Counted from the first letter of the stretch, positions 47,406 to 56,824 are shown. The stretch: DNA of 64,000 nt from Rhodopirellula halodulae (GCF_020966775.1 NZ_JAJKFV010000029.1:2183372-2247371); one strand, 5' to 3'. Numbers and translations: made by a program. Notes: generated by a model not told the origin, from the letters alone.

Positions 47406-48158
47406 ATGCCATCTCAACCGCTCACCCACGAACTGTTCGGCCAACTTGCGGACCCCTACACCGCCGAACGTCTGTTCGACGGGCTGCACGACACCGTGTA
47501 CTTCATCAAGAACGCGGAAGGTCAGTACGTGGTCGTCAACGAAACGTTGGTGGAGCGGTGTGGGATGCAACGAAAAGACCAGTTGATTGGTCGCAAGTCC
47601 GATGAGATTCTGCGTCCGCCTTACGGTGAGATCTTTTCCGAGCAGGATCGTTTGGTCCTGCAAACAGGAACGCCACTGATCACTCAGTTGGAACTGCACC
47701 TGTATGCGACGCACGATGTCGGATGGTGCTTGACCAACAAGTATCCCTTGCGAGGCAAAGATGGCAGCAACATTGGCCTGGTCGGATTTTCACGAGACTT
47801 GGGAAAGCCCAATCAAGCTTCAGACGATTACCGAAGTGTGGCTAAAGCGGTGCAGCTCGCCGAAACGAAGCGGGATCGGCCCATCAACGTCATGGAAATG
47901 GCGCAGATCGCTGGTTTGTCGCGATTCCAATTGGATCGACGCATGAGGATCGCTTTTGGGCTGAACACCGGGCAGTGGCTGCTGAAACAACGGATCGACT
48001 TTGCTCGCCAGCAACTCGATGGCAGCGACAAGCCCATCGTGACGATCGCGCGAGACGCCGGCTACGCCGATCAAAGTGCGTTCACCCGGCAATTTCGCCG
48101 AGCGACGGGGCTTTCGCCGAGCCAGTATCGCAAGACGACCCGGTCCAAGGCTGATTGA
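47406..48158 (+). CDS. PAS-domain AraC family transcriptional regulator
   Basis: 250 residues from the methionine at 47406; sequence upstream in frame belongs to the divergent promoter. Residues about 20-125 form a PAS domain (D-G-L-H-D-T-V-Y-F-I-K-N, Q-L-I-G-R-K-S-D-E-I). Residues about 150-245 form an AraC double helix-turn-helix, with M-E-M-A-Q-I-A-G-L-S and I-V-T-I-A-R-D-A-G-Y-A-D-Q-S-A-F-T-R at the two HTH units. It probably senses a small molecule and regulates the divergent aldolase and flavoprotein genes through the palindrome at 47360-47377. Confidence 0.9.
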   Translation: MPSQPLTHELFGQLADPYTAERLFDGLHDTVYFIKNAEGQYVVVNETLVERCGMQRKDQLIGRKSDEILRPPYGEIFSEQDRLVLQTGTPLITQLELHLYATHDVGWCLTNKYPLRGKDGSNIGLVGFSRDLGKPNQASDDYRSVAKAVQLAETKRDRPINVMEMAQIAGLSRFQLDRRMRIAFGLNTGQWLLKQRIDFARQQLDGSDKPIVTIARDAGYADQSAFTRQFRRATGLSPSQYRKTTRSKAD

Positions 48159-48192
48159 CTCGGCTCGGAAGTTATTCCATTGCCTCGGGCGA

Positions 48193-49581
48193 TCACTTCC
48201 GGATGCAGAACAGATGTTTCGCGGTTCGGAAGTACAAGGCTTCATTGGCGATCGCGGGGGTGGACCAAGTCAACTCGTCGATCTCGTTCTCTGCGATCAC
48301 TTCGAAATTGGGGCCTCCTCGCAGAACGAACGTCGTTCCGTTGGTGTCCACGCAGAATACTTGATCGCCCATCGTCCAGGGCGAGGCCCAAAACGCTCGA
48401 GCACCCGGGATGCGTTTCTGGTACGCCTTTTCGCCGGTTTTCGCATCGATGCAGTGCACCACTCCGCTGCGACGTTCCAGCAAATACAGGTATCCGTTGC
48501 AATAGGCCGGAGACGCCATTTGGATTCCCGATCGTTCCACCTTCCATGAAACGAACTCGGTCGAGTCCTGCGAATCCGACGGCGTTAGATCGCCGCTGCC
48601 ACCAGGTTTGATTGCGAACAGAAAGCCACCGCCATCGTCCGCTCCGCCACGGTTTCGATATTCGGTACCGACGTACAAGCGATCGTTCAACGCCAGTGGC
48701 GTGGCTGAGCTGCGTCCTTTTTCCATGTTCAATTGCCACAACAAATCGCCAGTGTTGGGATCGTACGAACGGCAAAAGGTGCCTCCCACGATCAGTTCTG
48801 CTCGCTGGCTGTTCCGCCACAGTACTGGCGAGCTGTACTGAGATGATTCCTCGCGATCGACCCGCCAAATGTCTTTGCCGGTCTGAGCGTCCAACGCGAC
48901 CAGAAAGCTTTGCGATTCGTTGTCGATCTGCAAGTAAAGTTTGTTATCGAACAGGATTGGCGAACTGGAGGTTCCCCACTCGGCACGCATCGGGTAGTTG
49001 CCGAGGTCGCGTTGCCAGACCAATTCGCCGTTGATGTCGAAACAGTAGACGCCCATCATTCCAAAGTAGGCGTAAACGTATTTGCCATCGGTGACAGGAG
49101 TTTCGGTGGCGTAGGTGTTGCTGCTGTGACGACCCAAAACCGGTCGTCCTTCGCGAGCGGTTTGTCGCCAACGTTCCTCACCCGTTTTCGCATCCAGGCA
49201 AACAACTTGCAGTCGATAGGTGCGATCTTTGGGATCCGCTTCCCGGTTCCGGCGTCGATCACCGCCCGTGTTGGTTGCGTCCGGTTGAATTGCCTCTTCG
49301 CCAACCGGTACGGCTTCCGTGACGAAAAGCAAATCGTTCCAAACCACGGGGCACGACCAACCTTCGCCTTCCAGATCGGCAACCCACGCGACGTTTTCGG
49401 ACTCGCTCCAACGAACCGGATGTTCCGTTGTGGCCTGACCATCCATTTGGTCGCCGCGAAATTGCGACCACTGATCCATCGCGGACACCGAACCGGTTGT
49501 GATTTCAGCCGCCAGCATCAGAAGGAGGCACGGCATCAAAGCGAGGCACAGGCGAGTTGTTTGGATTCGTAAAGTGTTCAT
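48193..49581 (-). CDS. PQQ-like beta-propeller protein (BamB-like repeats), secreted
   Basis: 462 residues from the methionine at 49581, followed by a signal peptide (R-L-C-L-A-L-M-P-C-L-L-L-M-L); the frame is open to 49659. The mature part begins with W-S-Q-F-R-G-D and has several A-x-x-G-x-x-x-W propeller repeats (for example D-A-K-T-G-E-E-R-W, D-A-Q-T-G-K-D-I-W, D-P-N-T-G-D-L-L-W). These PQQ-like repeat proteins, frequent in planctomycetes, need not bind PQQ and may be scaffolds or dehydrogenase relatives. No cytochrome motif is present, so an enzyme role is doubtful. Confidence 0.87.
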   Translation of the reverse strand: MNTLRIQTTRLCLALMPCLLLMLAAEITTGSVSAMDQWSQFRGDQMDGQATTEHPVRWSESENVAWVADLEGEGWSCPVVWNDLLFVTEAVPVGEEAIQPDATNTGGDRRRNREADPKDRTYRLQVVCLDAKTGEERWRQTAREGRPVLGRHSSNTYATETPVTDGKYVYAYFGMMGVYCFDINGELVWQRDLGNYPMRAEWGTSSSPILFDNKLYLQIDNESQSFLVALDAQTGKDIWRVDREESSQYSSPVLWRNSQRAELIVGGTFCRSYDPNTGDLLWQLNMEKGRSSATPLALNDRLYVGTEYRNRGGADDGGGFLFAIKPGGSGDLTPSDSQDSTEFVSWKVERSGIQMASPAYCNGYLYLLERRSGVVHCIDAKTGEKAYQKRIPGARAFWASPWTMGDQVFCVDTNGTTFVLRGGPNFEVIAENEIDELTWSTPAIANEALYFRTAKHLFCIRK

Positions 49582-49843
49582 GGAAGATGTTAGGGGGTAT
49601 TTGGGGGAACGCAAATTCCACGGTCTGACGGCGAGGGCGAACGTCGCCGGAGCTTGCACATTCTATGACATCCATTCGGTCTGTTGGCGAAAACATGGAT
49701 GCGGTCGGTTGCATTCGCGGGATCCACCCACGGTGGATCGATACGAAAAACGTTTCAAGTGCCGCATCAGGAATTCGTACAATGAAAGATTGAATGGTCG
49801 AGTCGAATCATTTCTGTCGCGAGTCGCACGAAGGAAGCAAATC

Positions 49844-51415
49844 ATGGCGGTCCAATCTCATCGAGCAAAATTTCAAGTATCTGGTCAAATGCAGAGACGA
49901 GGTTTTCTGGGGGCGGTTGCCAGTGCATCGACCGTGCTCGCGTTGTCGGATCAGTTGCTGATTGGTTCTCTGCCGCGAGTGAGTGCTGCGGAGGCAACGC
50001 TGGATGCCAATGCCGTTCGGTTCTCAGATGAGATTGAACCCCTGGTTCGGTTGTTGGAGGAGACGCCTCGCGAACGCGTGGTGGCGGCGTTCGCCGAACG
50101 CATTCGCGGAGGCACCAGCTACCGCGAGGTGTTGGCGGCACTCTTGTTGGCCGGCGTTCGAAATGTTCAGCCTCGTCCGTCCGTTGGTTTTAAGTTCCAC
50201 GCGGTGTTGGTTGTCAACTCGGCTCACTTGGCCAGTTTGGGTTCACCCGACGAAGATCGTTGGTTGCCGATCTTTTGGGCACTCGACTATTTCAAATCCG
50301 CTCAGTCGCAAGACATCAACGAAGGCGATTGGACGCTGCACGCCGTTGATGAATCCGCCGTGCCACCGCCTCATCGAGCCAAGCAGGCATTTCACGACGC
50401 GATGGATCGTTGGGACGTGGAAGCCGCCGACGCCGCGGTTGCCGGGTACGTGCGGACCGCGGGGGCACATGAGGTATTCGAGTCGCTCGCCCACTACGGA
50501 TGTCGTGACTTTCGAAGCATCGGTCACAAGGCCATTTATGTTGCCAACGGTTTCCGAACGTTGCAGTGCATTGGCTGGCGATATGCGGAACCGGTGTTGC
50601 GATCGCTGACTTACGCGTTGCTGAACCATCATGGCGAACCCAATCCATCCAAGAGCAACCTGGAAGCTGATCGAGCGATTGAGGTCACGCAGGAACGGAT
50701 CGCTGATTGGAATACGGGTTGGAACCTTGGCAAACCAGACTCGGCGGCAACGCTTTCGCTCTTGCAAACCTTTCGTCAAGCAACGCCCGAAGAGGCGGTG
50801 CGTGAGGTCGATCAATTGATGCGATCCGGGATCCAGCCGCAATCGACGATCGATGCGATGTATTTGTCGGCGGCTGAGATGGTGATGCGTCAACCGGCGA
50901 TTGTGGCGTTGCATTCGGCCACCTCCACCAATGCCTTGCAGTACGCCTATCGCACCGTGGGCAGTGATCGAACACGGATGAGGTTGCTACTCCAGAACGC
51001 CGCATTCCTTCCTCACTTTCGCGAGTCGATGCGTTCACGAGGGAAGGTCAGCGACATTCAGATCGACGAGTTGAACGCTGATTCCGCATCCAATGACCTC
51101 GGCGATGAAGATCAAAACGTGCGTCAAATCTTTGACTTGGTGGGACGTGATCGAGCATCGGCTGCCGACGCGACGCATCGCTATCTGTCGGTTGACGGGC
51201 CGGCGGAAGAGATCATTCATGCGGCTCGGCAGTTGGTGTTTCTGAAAGGAAACGATTCGCACGACTACAAGTACAGCTCCGCGGCGCTCGAAGATTACTA
51301 CAGCGTCTCGCCTGAATTTCGGAATCGTTATCTGGCTGCGGCAACCTATTTGTTGCCTGGAAACCAGGATCGAGACAACGGATTGGTTCAACGGGTCCGA
51401 GAAGCGTTGAGCTAG
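49844..51415 (+). CDS. Tat-exported protein of unknown function
   Basis: 523 residues from the ATG at 49844, which has AAGGAAG about 8 nt upstream; the frame is open from 49499 but that part is intergenic. M-Q-R-R-G-F-L-G at residues 16-23 is a twin-arginine signal followed by a hydrophobic stretch ending in S-A-A-E. The mature part is mostly helical and rich in His, Trp and acidic residues (H-H-G-E-P, C-R-D-F-R-S-I-G-H-K, D-S-H-D-Y-K-Y). I recognise no family. Folding before export suggests that it carries a cofactor or metal. Single gene between divergent and terminator regions. Confidence 0.82.
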   Translation: MAVQSHRAKFQVSGQMQRRGFLGAVASASTVLALSDQLLIGSLPRVSAAEATLDANAVRFSDEIEPLVRLLEETPRERVVAAFAERIRGGTSYREVLAALLLAGVRNVQPRPSVGFKFHAVLVVNSAHLASLGSPDEDRWLPIFWALDYFKSAQSQDINEGDWTLHAVDESAVPPPHRAKQAFHDAMDRWDVEAADAAVAGYVRTAGAHEVFESLAHYGCRDFRSIGHKAIYVANGFRTLQCIGWRYAEPVLRSLTYALLNHHGEPNPSKSNLEADRAIEVTQERIADWNTGWNLGKPDSAATLSLLQTFRQATPEEAVREVDQLMRSGIQPQSTIDAMYLSAAEMVMRQPAIVALHSATSTNALQYAYRTVGSDRTRMRLLLQNAAFLPHFRESMRSRGKVSDIQIDELNADSASNDLGDEDQNVRQIFDLVGRDRASAADATHRYLSVDGPAEEIIHAARQLVFLKGNDSHDYKYSSAALEDYYSVSPEFRNRYLAAATYLLPGNQDRDNGLVQRVREALS

Positions 51416-51441
51416 CAGACCATCCGTTAAAGGCGTGGTAA

Positions 51442-51508
51442 TGCCCACCTTTTGCGGGCAAAATCACGAATTGCCGCGAGTCCGGCAAGCTAATTCATCT
51501 TTTTCTTT
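51442..51508 (+). terminator. Two hairpins and a T-rich stretch after the Tat-protein gene
   Basis: TGCCC-N9-GGGCA lies at 51442-51460 and TTGCCG-CGAGTC-CGGCAA at 51471-51488. The second is followed by a T-rich segment (51492-51508). Together they follow the stop codon at 51413-51415 and look like an intrinsic terminator. Confidence 0.55.
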
Positions 51509-51616
51509 GAGATGGGTGAGGGGATCGAGCCGAGGTTTTCGCAAGGACTGGTGAAGCGACGTTGCCGTTCAACAAGTCGCTCGCTTTGGCCTCGAAAATG
51601 AAAGTACGAATCGATC

Positions 51617-52846
51617 ATGCTCCTCTCAATTCTTCTCGCCGCGTCCGCTCTGCTGAGTCCCCTGCAGTTCGACAAGACAGTCCAGAATGCTTCTGCCGCG
51701 ATCCAGGCAGACCGAGCAGTCGCGCGAACGGTTGTTCATCCGGCGAGCCCTTCGACAGCGACGTTGAAGCGACGGCTTCGAGGTGTGAACCCGCACTGGC
51801 TGACGCATTCCCCCGACTTGCTGGTTCTTGATCGAGTGGCCGCGGATATCGACGAGACCCAATTGCTGAAGCTTCACTTCGGTCTTGTCATTGATGAACT
51901 TCAAAACGCGGATGTGTCGCATCTAACCGACGCTCAGTTGCGGGAACGTCGAGCCAATATCGAGCGATTGATCGCCTACATGGAAGCAGGGCAGTTTCCA
52001 CGCAACATTTATTCTTGCAAACGCACGCCGGTATTCATCGATCTTTGGGGGACTCATTGTGCGGTGGGGCACCTGATCGCGAAATCGGGTCATGCCAAAC
52101 TGGCTCGGTTGATCAATCAGCAACATTGTTTGGATGTGATTGGTGACATCAAAACCGATGGGGTGTTGGATTGGCAACTCGCGTCAGGATTCAGTGTCCA
52201 AGAATTGGCGAAGATTCAGCCTCACTATCACTTCATGCGAAACAGCCAAGGCATCCAGTATCCCGCCGAGATCGAAGACTTGATCTTGGGAGATTCCAGC
52301 AAGCTTGTTGAAGGAATCGAAGCAGGGCGAATCGATGTGAACGCTCGCTGTGGTGGAAAGACTTTGCTGCACATCGCGGCCGCATGCGGCGATCTGGAGT
52401 TGGTTCAGAAGTTGATTGGACTGGGTGCAGAGATCGATGCTTTGTCTCAAGCCGGGTCAGAAACAAAGCTGGTCATCGGTCAGGGACACTGCAAAGTGGT
52501 AGTGCGTTGGGACGAGCCAACGCTGGTTACGAAGCAAAATCATCGTGTCGCGGCGGGACGTTCTTGCGAAACCCCAAATGGGATCTATCTGGTCAACGTC
52601 CTGCGAGACTCTGAAGGTGGAGTGGAAGGGAAGAACGCGTTGTACTTCGCAACCGTGGAATCATCCAACAAAGGGCCGTTCCGAAATTACTGGAGTATCA
52701 CGGTCGCTCCGCCTCACACCCCAGGCTTACGCAAACCGAGTTTGGACAAGAAGGTCGAGCACCCATTGCAAGCTCTGAAAGAGCGTCGTGCCGAAGTGGC
52801 GAAGTGGTTGACGCAAAATGGGTTGAAGACTGAGGGTCTGGAGTGA
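51617..52846 (+). CDS. Exported ankyrin-repeat protein
   Basis: 409 residues starting with a signal peptide-like segment (L-L-S-I-L-L-A-A-S-A-L-L-S). A cysteine-containing middle part (Y-S-C-K-R-T-P-V-F-I-D-L-W-G-T-H-C-A-V-G-H-L) has no family I recognise, but its C-x(n)-H-C-A-V-G-H is striking. One clear ankyrin repeat follows (K-T-L-L-H-I-A-A-A-C-G-D-L-E-L-V-Q-K-L), with a partial neighbour at the C-terminus. Ankyrin repeats mediate protein contacts. The stop overlaps a possible GTG start of the following lipoprotein gene, so the two are probably one operon. Confidence 0.82.
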   Translation: MLLSILLAASALLSPLQFDKTVQNASAAIQADRAVARTVVHPASPSTATLKRRLRGVNPHWLTHSPDLLVLDRVAADIDETQLLKLHFGLVIDELQNADVSHLTDAQLRERRANIERLIAYMEAGQFPRNIYSCKRTPVFIDLWGTHCAVGHLIAKSGHAKLARLINQQHCLDVIGDIKTDGVLDWQLASGFSVQELAKIQPHYHFMRNSQGIQYPAEIEDLILGDSSKLVEGIEAGRIDVNARCGGKTLLHIAAACGDLELVQKLIGLGAEIDALSQAGSETKLVIGQGHCKVVVRWDEPTLVTKQNHRVAAGRSCETPNGIYLVNVLRDSEGGVEGKNALYFATVESSNKGPFRNYWSITVAPPHTPGLRKPSLDKKVEHPLQALKERRAEVAKWLTQNGLKTEGLE

Positions 52847-52851
52847 TTGCC

Positions 52852-53334
52852 ATGAAGACTCATTCACCTGGAAAGATCCTTGTGACCGTGTTGCTTTTCG
52901 CGGTCCTCGGCGGTGTGGGCTGCACTCAGCCGACCTCGCCGTTGCCGATCGCGGAGCAAGACAAAATTTCGATTCTAAGAACCGTGTCTTTGGATCGGAT
53001 CGAGCAGGAAGGAGTCGAGGTGGTTCGTTCCGAAGCTCAACTGATGAAACTGCTGGGAACCTCATCGAATGAACATCCATCGGGTGCGCCGAAAGTCGAT
53101 TTCGAGAAGGAAACGTTGTTGATCGCTTCTCTCGGAGAATGCAACTCAACCGGCTGTTCGATTTCCATCCAAGGGATCAGTCTTCAGAACAGTTTGCTGA
53201 AGGTTTTCGTGAAGCGGTCTTCGCCAACGCCCGGTCGCATGGTCGGGATGGCGATGACCTATCCGTCACACGCGGTGGTGGTGGCGAAGTTGCCGGCTGA
53301 CATTGCCGTTGAGGTTGTTTCAATCGAGAGCTGA
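52852..53334 (+). CDS. Lipoprotein with PrcB-like C-terminal domain
   Basis: 160 residues from the ATG at 52852, which has GGAG 8 nt upstream; a GTG at 52843 overlaps the previous stop codon. The signal ends in a lipobox, G-G-V-G-C (Cys about residue 23), giving a lipid-anchored protein. The C-terminal 90 residues (V-D-F-E-K-E-T-L-L-I-A ... V-F-V-K-R-S-S-P-T-P-G) follow the pattern of the PrcB C-terminal domain, first known from protease complexes. Coupling to the ankyrin-repeat gene suggests a protein-binding envelope pair. The function is not established. Confidence 0.75.
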   Translation: MKTHSPGKILVTVLLFAVLGGVGCTQPTSPLPIAEQDKISILRTVSLDRIEQEGVEVVRSEAQLMKLLGTSSNEHPSGAPKVDFEKETLLIASLGECNSTGCSISIQGISLQNSLLKVFVKRSSPTPGRMVGMAMTYPSHAVVVAKLPADIAVEVVSIES

Positions 53335-53571
53335 TCCAGACTCCATCAAGTCCGATTCAATTCATTCCGAGCGTGAAACTTCGATCGCAATGCTTGCAAA
53401 TTCGAAACCCGGTCTCGGTGCAGGAAGCGATCACGCAACCCGAACAATCGTTACAGCTTCTTCGAGTTGCAGGTTGAACCCAACGGGTTGTAACGAAGAT
53501 GGATCATCGAAGAGTCCTGAGGAACCGATCTAAATTGCGGGCTAGTGCAATTTTGAACGGAAGGGACCGAG

Positions 53572-55182
53572 GTGCGAACGCGACTCACGAAGGGGTGGAA
53601 CTCCCAGGCGATCCAGCGTGCGAGCTGCCTGCTCTCGATTGGATTGCTGACTGGATGCCAGACGCTGCCGTCCGGCATCGAGAACAGGAAGACGGCTGAA
53701 ACAACGCCTCCAAACGCTTCGGTGTTGACCACGGAGTCCAATCTGGTGGATTTCGAATCCATCCCACCAGTTCCGGAGGCGAAGGTTCGTCTGCGTGCCG
53801 AGACGAATGTCAAACCAGTGGTGTTTGACCAAGTCGAACCCGTGGCGGCCACGTCTGAAATGGAGCTTGCCTGGCACCTGAGCAGCCATGCCGCAATTGA
53901 AACGAATGACTCAACCGCGGCCGCCGCAATCGCGGACGCGGCTGCATGGAAGGCGAGCGTTGATGCAGTTGAGAATCAAGTTGTCGATCCAACACTTTCT
54001 TCACCCGCATTGGTCACGCCAGCCAACGGTCTCCGTTTGGAATCGCTTGAAAGCATGGCCATGGCAGCCCACCCGTCCATTTCGGAAGCCCGAGCACGCG
54101 TTTCGTTTTCCGACGGGCAAGCGGTTCAAGCTGGATTGCCGTTCAATCCCGTTTTGCAGTACCAGTCCGATGAGATTGGCAACGAACAGTCGTCCGGGAT
54201 GCACTCGGTCCAAATGTCGCAACAGTTTGTGACCGCCGACAAATTGAAACTTGCCCAACAGGTGCAGGCTCACGAAGCCGAAAAACGTCGCTCACAGCTA
54301 CGAGCCACTGAATTGGAAGTGCTCACCCGCGTCCGCTCCGCTTTCGCGTCCGCACTCGTTGCTCAACGTCGTGCCGAGATCGCGGAGCAAATTGTTTCGC
54401 TGGCTGATGAGTCTCTAAGTTCCGTGAAGACTCTATTGGAAGCCCAAGAAGTATCTCGTGTTGTTTGGTTGCAAGCGAGGGTTGAGGCGGAGCAAGCTCG
54501 GATCACGGCTGAGAACGCTCGCACCCAGGCAATGGCCGCACGTCGCGGATTGGTCGCGGCAGTTGGCGCGGGCGAACTGCCGGACGAGCCTTTGGTCGGC
54601 GATGTCGCGACCGGGTTGGACGAGGCACCCTGGGAAGCGTTGCTGAGTGAGATTACAGCAACCAGCCCCGAACTGTCCGCGGCGGGATCCGAATTGGAAC
54701 GAGCCAGGTGGTCGTTGCGGTTGGCGTGTGCACAAGTGGTGCCCAACGTGACCGGACAAATTGGCGTCGGTGTCGACACAGCGTCGGACGATACCTATGC
54801 CAGCGTCGGAGTCAGTTTGCCGTTGCCGATTTGGAATCGAAATCAGGGCAACATTCGAAGTGCTCGTGCGAGCATCGCGGAGGCTTCGGCGGCAATGAAT
54901 CGGACTCGGTTGAGCTTGGAAGGTCGACTCGCGGAGGCTGCTGGGCGATATCATATGGCCTTGGAACGTTACCGGCGATTGAACGATTCCGTGCTGCCAA
55001 CGTCGGAGGAAACGTATTTGCTTTCGCAACGTGCATTTCAAGCGGGCGAGACGGATTACCTCCAATTGCTGACCATCCAACGCACGCTGTTCAACACTCG
55101 ACTGAGTGTTCTCGAAGCCGCCGCCGAGGCACGATTGGCCGCCGCAGAGATCGAAGGGCTGCTCGTTACCATCCGCGAATAG
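53572..55182 (+). CDS. TolC-family outer-membrane efflux lipoprotein
   Basis: 536 residues from a GTG at 53572 with GGAAGG upstream. The signal ends in a lipobox, G-L-L-T-G-C, as in CusC/CzcC-type channels. From about residue 155 onward comes the outer-membrane efflux repeat: S-L-E-S-M-A-M-A-A-H-P, then long helices with Q-Q-F-V-T-A-D-K-L-K, and a second half with W-N-R-N-Q-G-N-I-R-S-A-R. Such channels form the outer part of RND or type I exporters, often for heavy metals. No adaptor or pump gene follows, only a short His-rich frame, so the channel is an orphan here. Confidence 0.88.
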   Translation: MRTRLTKGWNSQAIQRASCLLSIGLLTGCQTLPSGIENRKTAETTPPNASVLTTESNLVDFESIPPVPEAKVRLRAETNVKPVVFDQVEPVAATSEMELAWHLSSHAAIETNDSTAAAAIADAAAWKASVDAVENQVVDPTLSSPALVTPANGLRLESLESMAMAAHPSISEARARVSFSDGQAVQAGLPFNPVLQYQSDEIGNEQSSGMHSVQMSQQFVTADKLKLAQQVQAHEAEKRRSQLRATELEVLTRVRSAFASALVAQRRAEIAEQIVSLADESLSSVKTLLEAQEVSRVVWLQARVEAEQARITAENARTQAMAARRGLVAAVGAGELPDEPLVGDVATGLDEAPWEALLSEITATSPELSAAGSELERARWSLRLACAQVVPNVTGQIGVGVDTASDDTYASVGVSLPLPIWNRNQGNIRSARASIAEASAAMNRTRLSLEGRLAEAAGRYHMALERYRRLNDSVLPTSEETYLLSQRAFQAGETDYLQLLTIQRTLFNTRLSVLEAAAEARLAAAEIEGLLVTIRE

Positions 55183-55208
55183 TGGTTGCGGGAACTCCCT
55201 GAAATGCA

Positions 55209-55348
55209 GTGACATTCCGTCGCGCGGTATCGACCGTCGACCACGCAGTGCACATCCGTTTGGATCACGATCACAGAGCCCATGACCATGCGGGGCATGG
55301 CACCAAGCCCATCGATCGTAGCTTTGGGATATCAGGTGTCGAGTTCAG
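55209..55348 (+). other. Possible remnant encoding a His-rich peptide after tolC-like gene
   Basis: A GTG-started frame begins 27 bp after the channel's stop and encodes a stretch with D-H-D-H-R-A-H-D-H-A-G-H-G, like metal-binding segments of heavy-metal efflux adaptors. The frame continues to 55529 but from 55349 it runs antisense to the sulfatase gene. I take it as a decayed start of a metal-efflux gene at best; chance is also possible. Confidence 0.3.
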
Positions 55349-56824
55349 CTATTTCTTTCCAAGCCCGCGCCATCGATCGACTGGCGGCGATGCGTTGTCG
55401 TACTCCTTTCCCGCATGGCTTTGCTTCGACGACTCCAGGAAAGAGAGGATCTCTTCTCGCATGGAAGCGACGCGGTCCGGATGTTGGTCGGCCAAGTTGT
55501 TTTGCTCTTTGACGTCGGTCGCGAGATGAAACAAACGGTCTTTTTGGGTGTTTTGGGGAGACTCGATGATCAGCTTGTAGTCATCCGAAACCAGGCAAGC
55601 GAAGTTGCCGTAGCGAAAAGGAATTGGTTTGGATCGCTGGGAAATTTCACCTTTCCAAATGGGCCAAGCGTTTTCTCCATCAAGTTGTCGCTGCGGATGG
55701 GGCTTCGCTTCGGTGAGATGAGCGATCGTGGGCAGCAGATCCAACACGGAGGTTGGTGTCTCGCTGCGAATCCCGCTCGGCAAGTGCTTGGGCCAATGCA
55801 CAAACGCGGGGACACGCACACCGCCGTCCAAAACGCTTCGTTTGCGGCCTGAAAACTCGCCTGCGCTGCCGGCTCGCCTCGTTTTCGATCGGTCCTTGGG
55901 AACTCCGCCTTCGGGCCCGTTGTCGCTGCAGAAGAAAACCAGCGTGTTGTCGGCAACATGGAGTTCTTGAAGTTTCTCGCGAAGACGACCCACCTGATCG
56001 TCGACGGCTGTGATGCAACCGTAGTAGTGGGCCGCTTCCCCGTGGCCTTTATATTTCGCCAAGTACTCGGGGCCTGCCTGGATGTCTTCGTGCGGGGCAT
56101 GGAACCAGATCACGCTCAAGAATGGTTTTTGTTGCCGAACCGAATCTTCAATGAAGGGAATCGCACGGTCCATCAGCACCCGCGAATCGCAACCGAGCAC
56201 GTTCTCGTGGGTTGGTTGTCCATTTTCGAAGTAAGGATTGTTTTTCGATCGTGGTCCGATGCCCGGATCCCAGGTGCACACGGCCGATTCCGTGACGAAC
56301 GACGTGTCATAGTCACGTTCCCACGGCGGCGAATAGTGCAGGTCAGGACGTCGCTTTTGACCCTTCGAGGACATGGTTCGGCTCAGTGTGCCGAGATGCC
56401 ACTTGCCGAAATGACCGGTCGCGTAGCCTTGATCATGCAGCATCCGAGCGAGCGTGTATTCTTCCGCCGGCAGATGTCCTTGGTTCGCGGTCCAGACTCC
56501 CATCCGGTAGTAGTGACGACCGGTCAGAAACGAAGCTCGCGTCGGCGAGCAGACCGGTCCGACGGAATAAAAGTGATCAAGGATCACGCCCTCACTTGCT
56601 AATTGGTCCAAGTTCGGCGTTTGGATGATTGTGTTGCCGTTGAAGCCCGTGTCGCCCCACCCCAGATCGTCGCACATCATCAAAACGATGTTTGGCGGTT
56701 GTTCGTCGGCCGCCTCGCATGGAAGCGCAACCAACAAGCTAGCAACGATGCAAAAGCACGCAGCGCAAAGCTCGTGGGGCCTGGCTCGTTGCAGAAAAAG
56801 CCGAAAAGCGTGTACTCGATTCAT
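55349..56824 (-). CDS. Secreted type I sulfatase
   Basis: 491 residues from the methionine at 56824 (a GTG at 56833 is possible). A long basic N-region precedes the hydrophobic signal (A-A-C-F-C-I-V-A-S-L-L-V-A-L) cut near C-E-A-A-D. Motifs: V-L-M-M-C-D-D-L-G-W-G-D, C92-S-P-T-R, H-F-G-K-W-H-L-G and F-F-C-S-D-N-G-P. It belongs to the arylsulfatase A-like branch. It stands alone, convergent with the efflux gene and divergent from the ABC-3C operon, so its substrate cannot be inferred from neighbours. Confidence 0.91.
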   Translation of the reverse strand: MNRVHAFRLFLQRARPHELCAACFCIVASLLVALPCEAADEQPPNIVLMMCDDLGWGDTGFNGNTIIQTPNLDQLASEGVILDHFYSVGPVCSPTRASFLTGRHYYRMGVWTANQGHLPAEEYTLARMLHDQGYATGHFGKWHLGTLSRTMSSKGQKRRPDLHYSPPWERDYDTSFVTESAVCTWDPGIGPRSKNNPYFENGQPTHENVLGCDSRVLMDRAIPFIEDSVRQQKPFLSVIWFHAPHEDIQAGPEYLAKYKGHGEAAHYYGCITAVDDQVGRLREKLQELHVADNTLVFFCSDNGPEGGVPKDRSKTRRAGSAGEFSGRKRSVLDGGVRVPAFVHWPKHLPSGIRSETPTSVLDLLPTIAHLTEAKPHPQRQLDGENAWPIWKGEISQRSKPIPFRYGNFACLVSDDYKLIIESPQNTQKDRLFHLATDVKEQNNLADQHPDRVASMREEILSFLESSKQSHAGKEYDNASPPVDRWRGLGKK

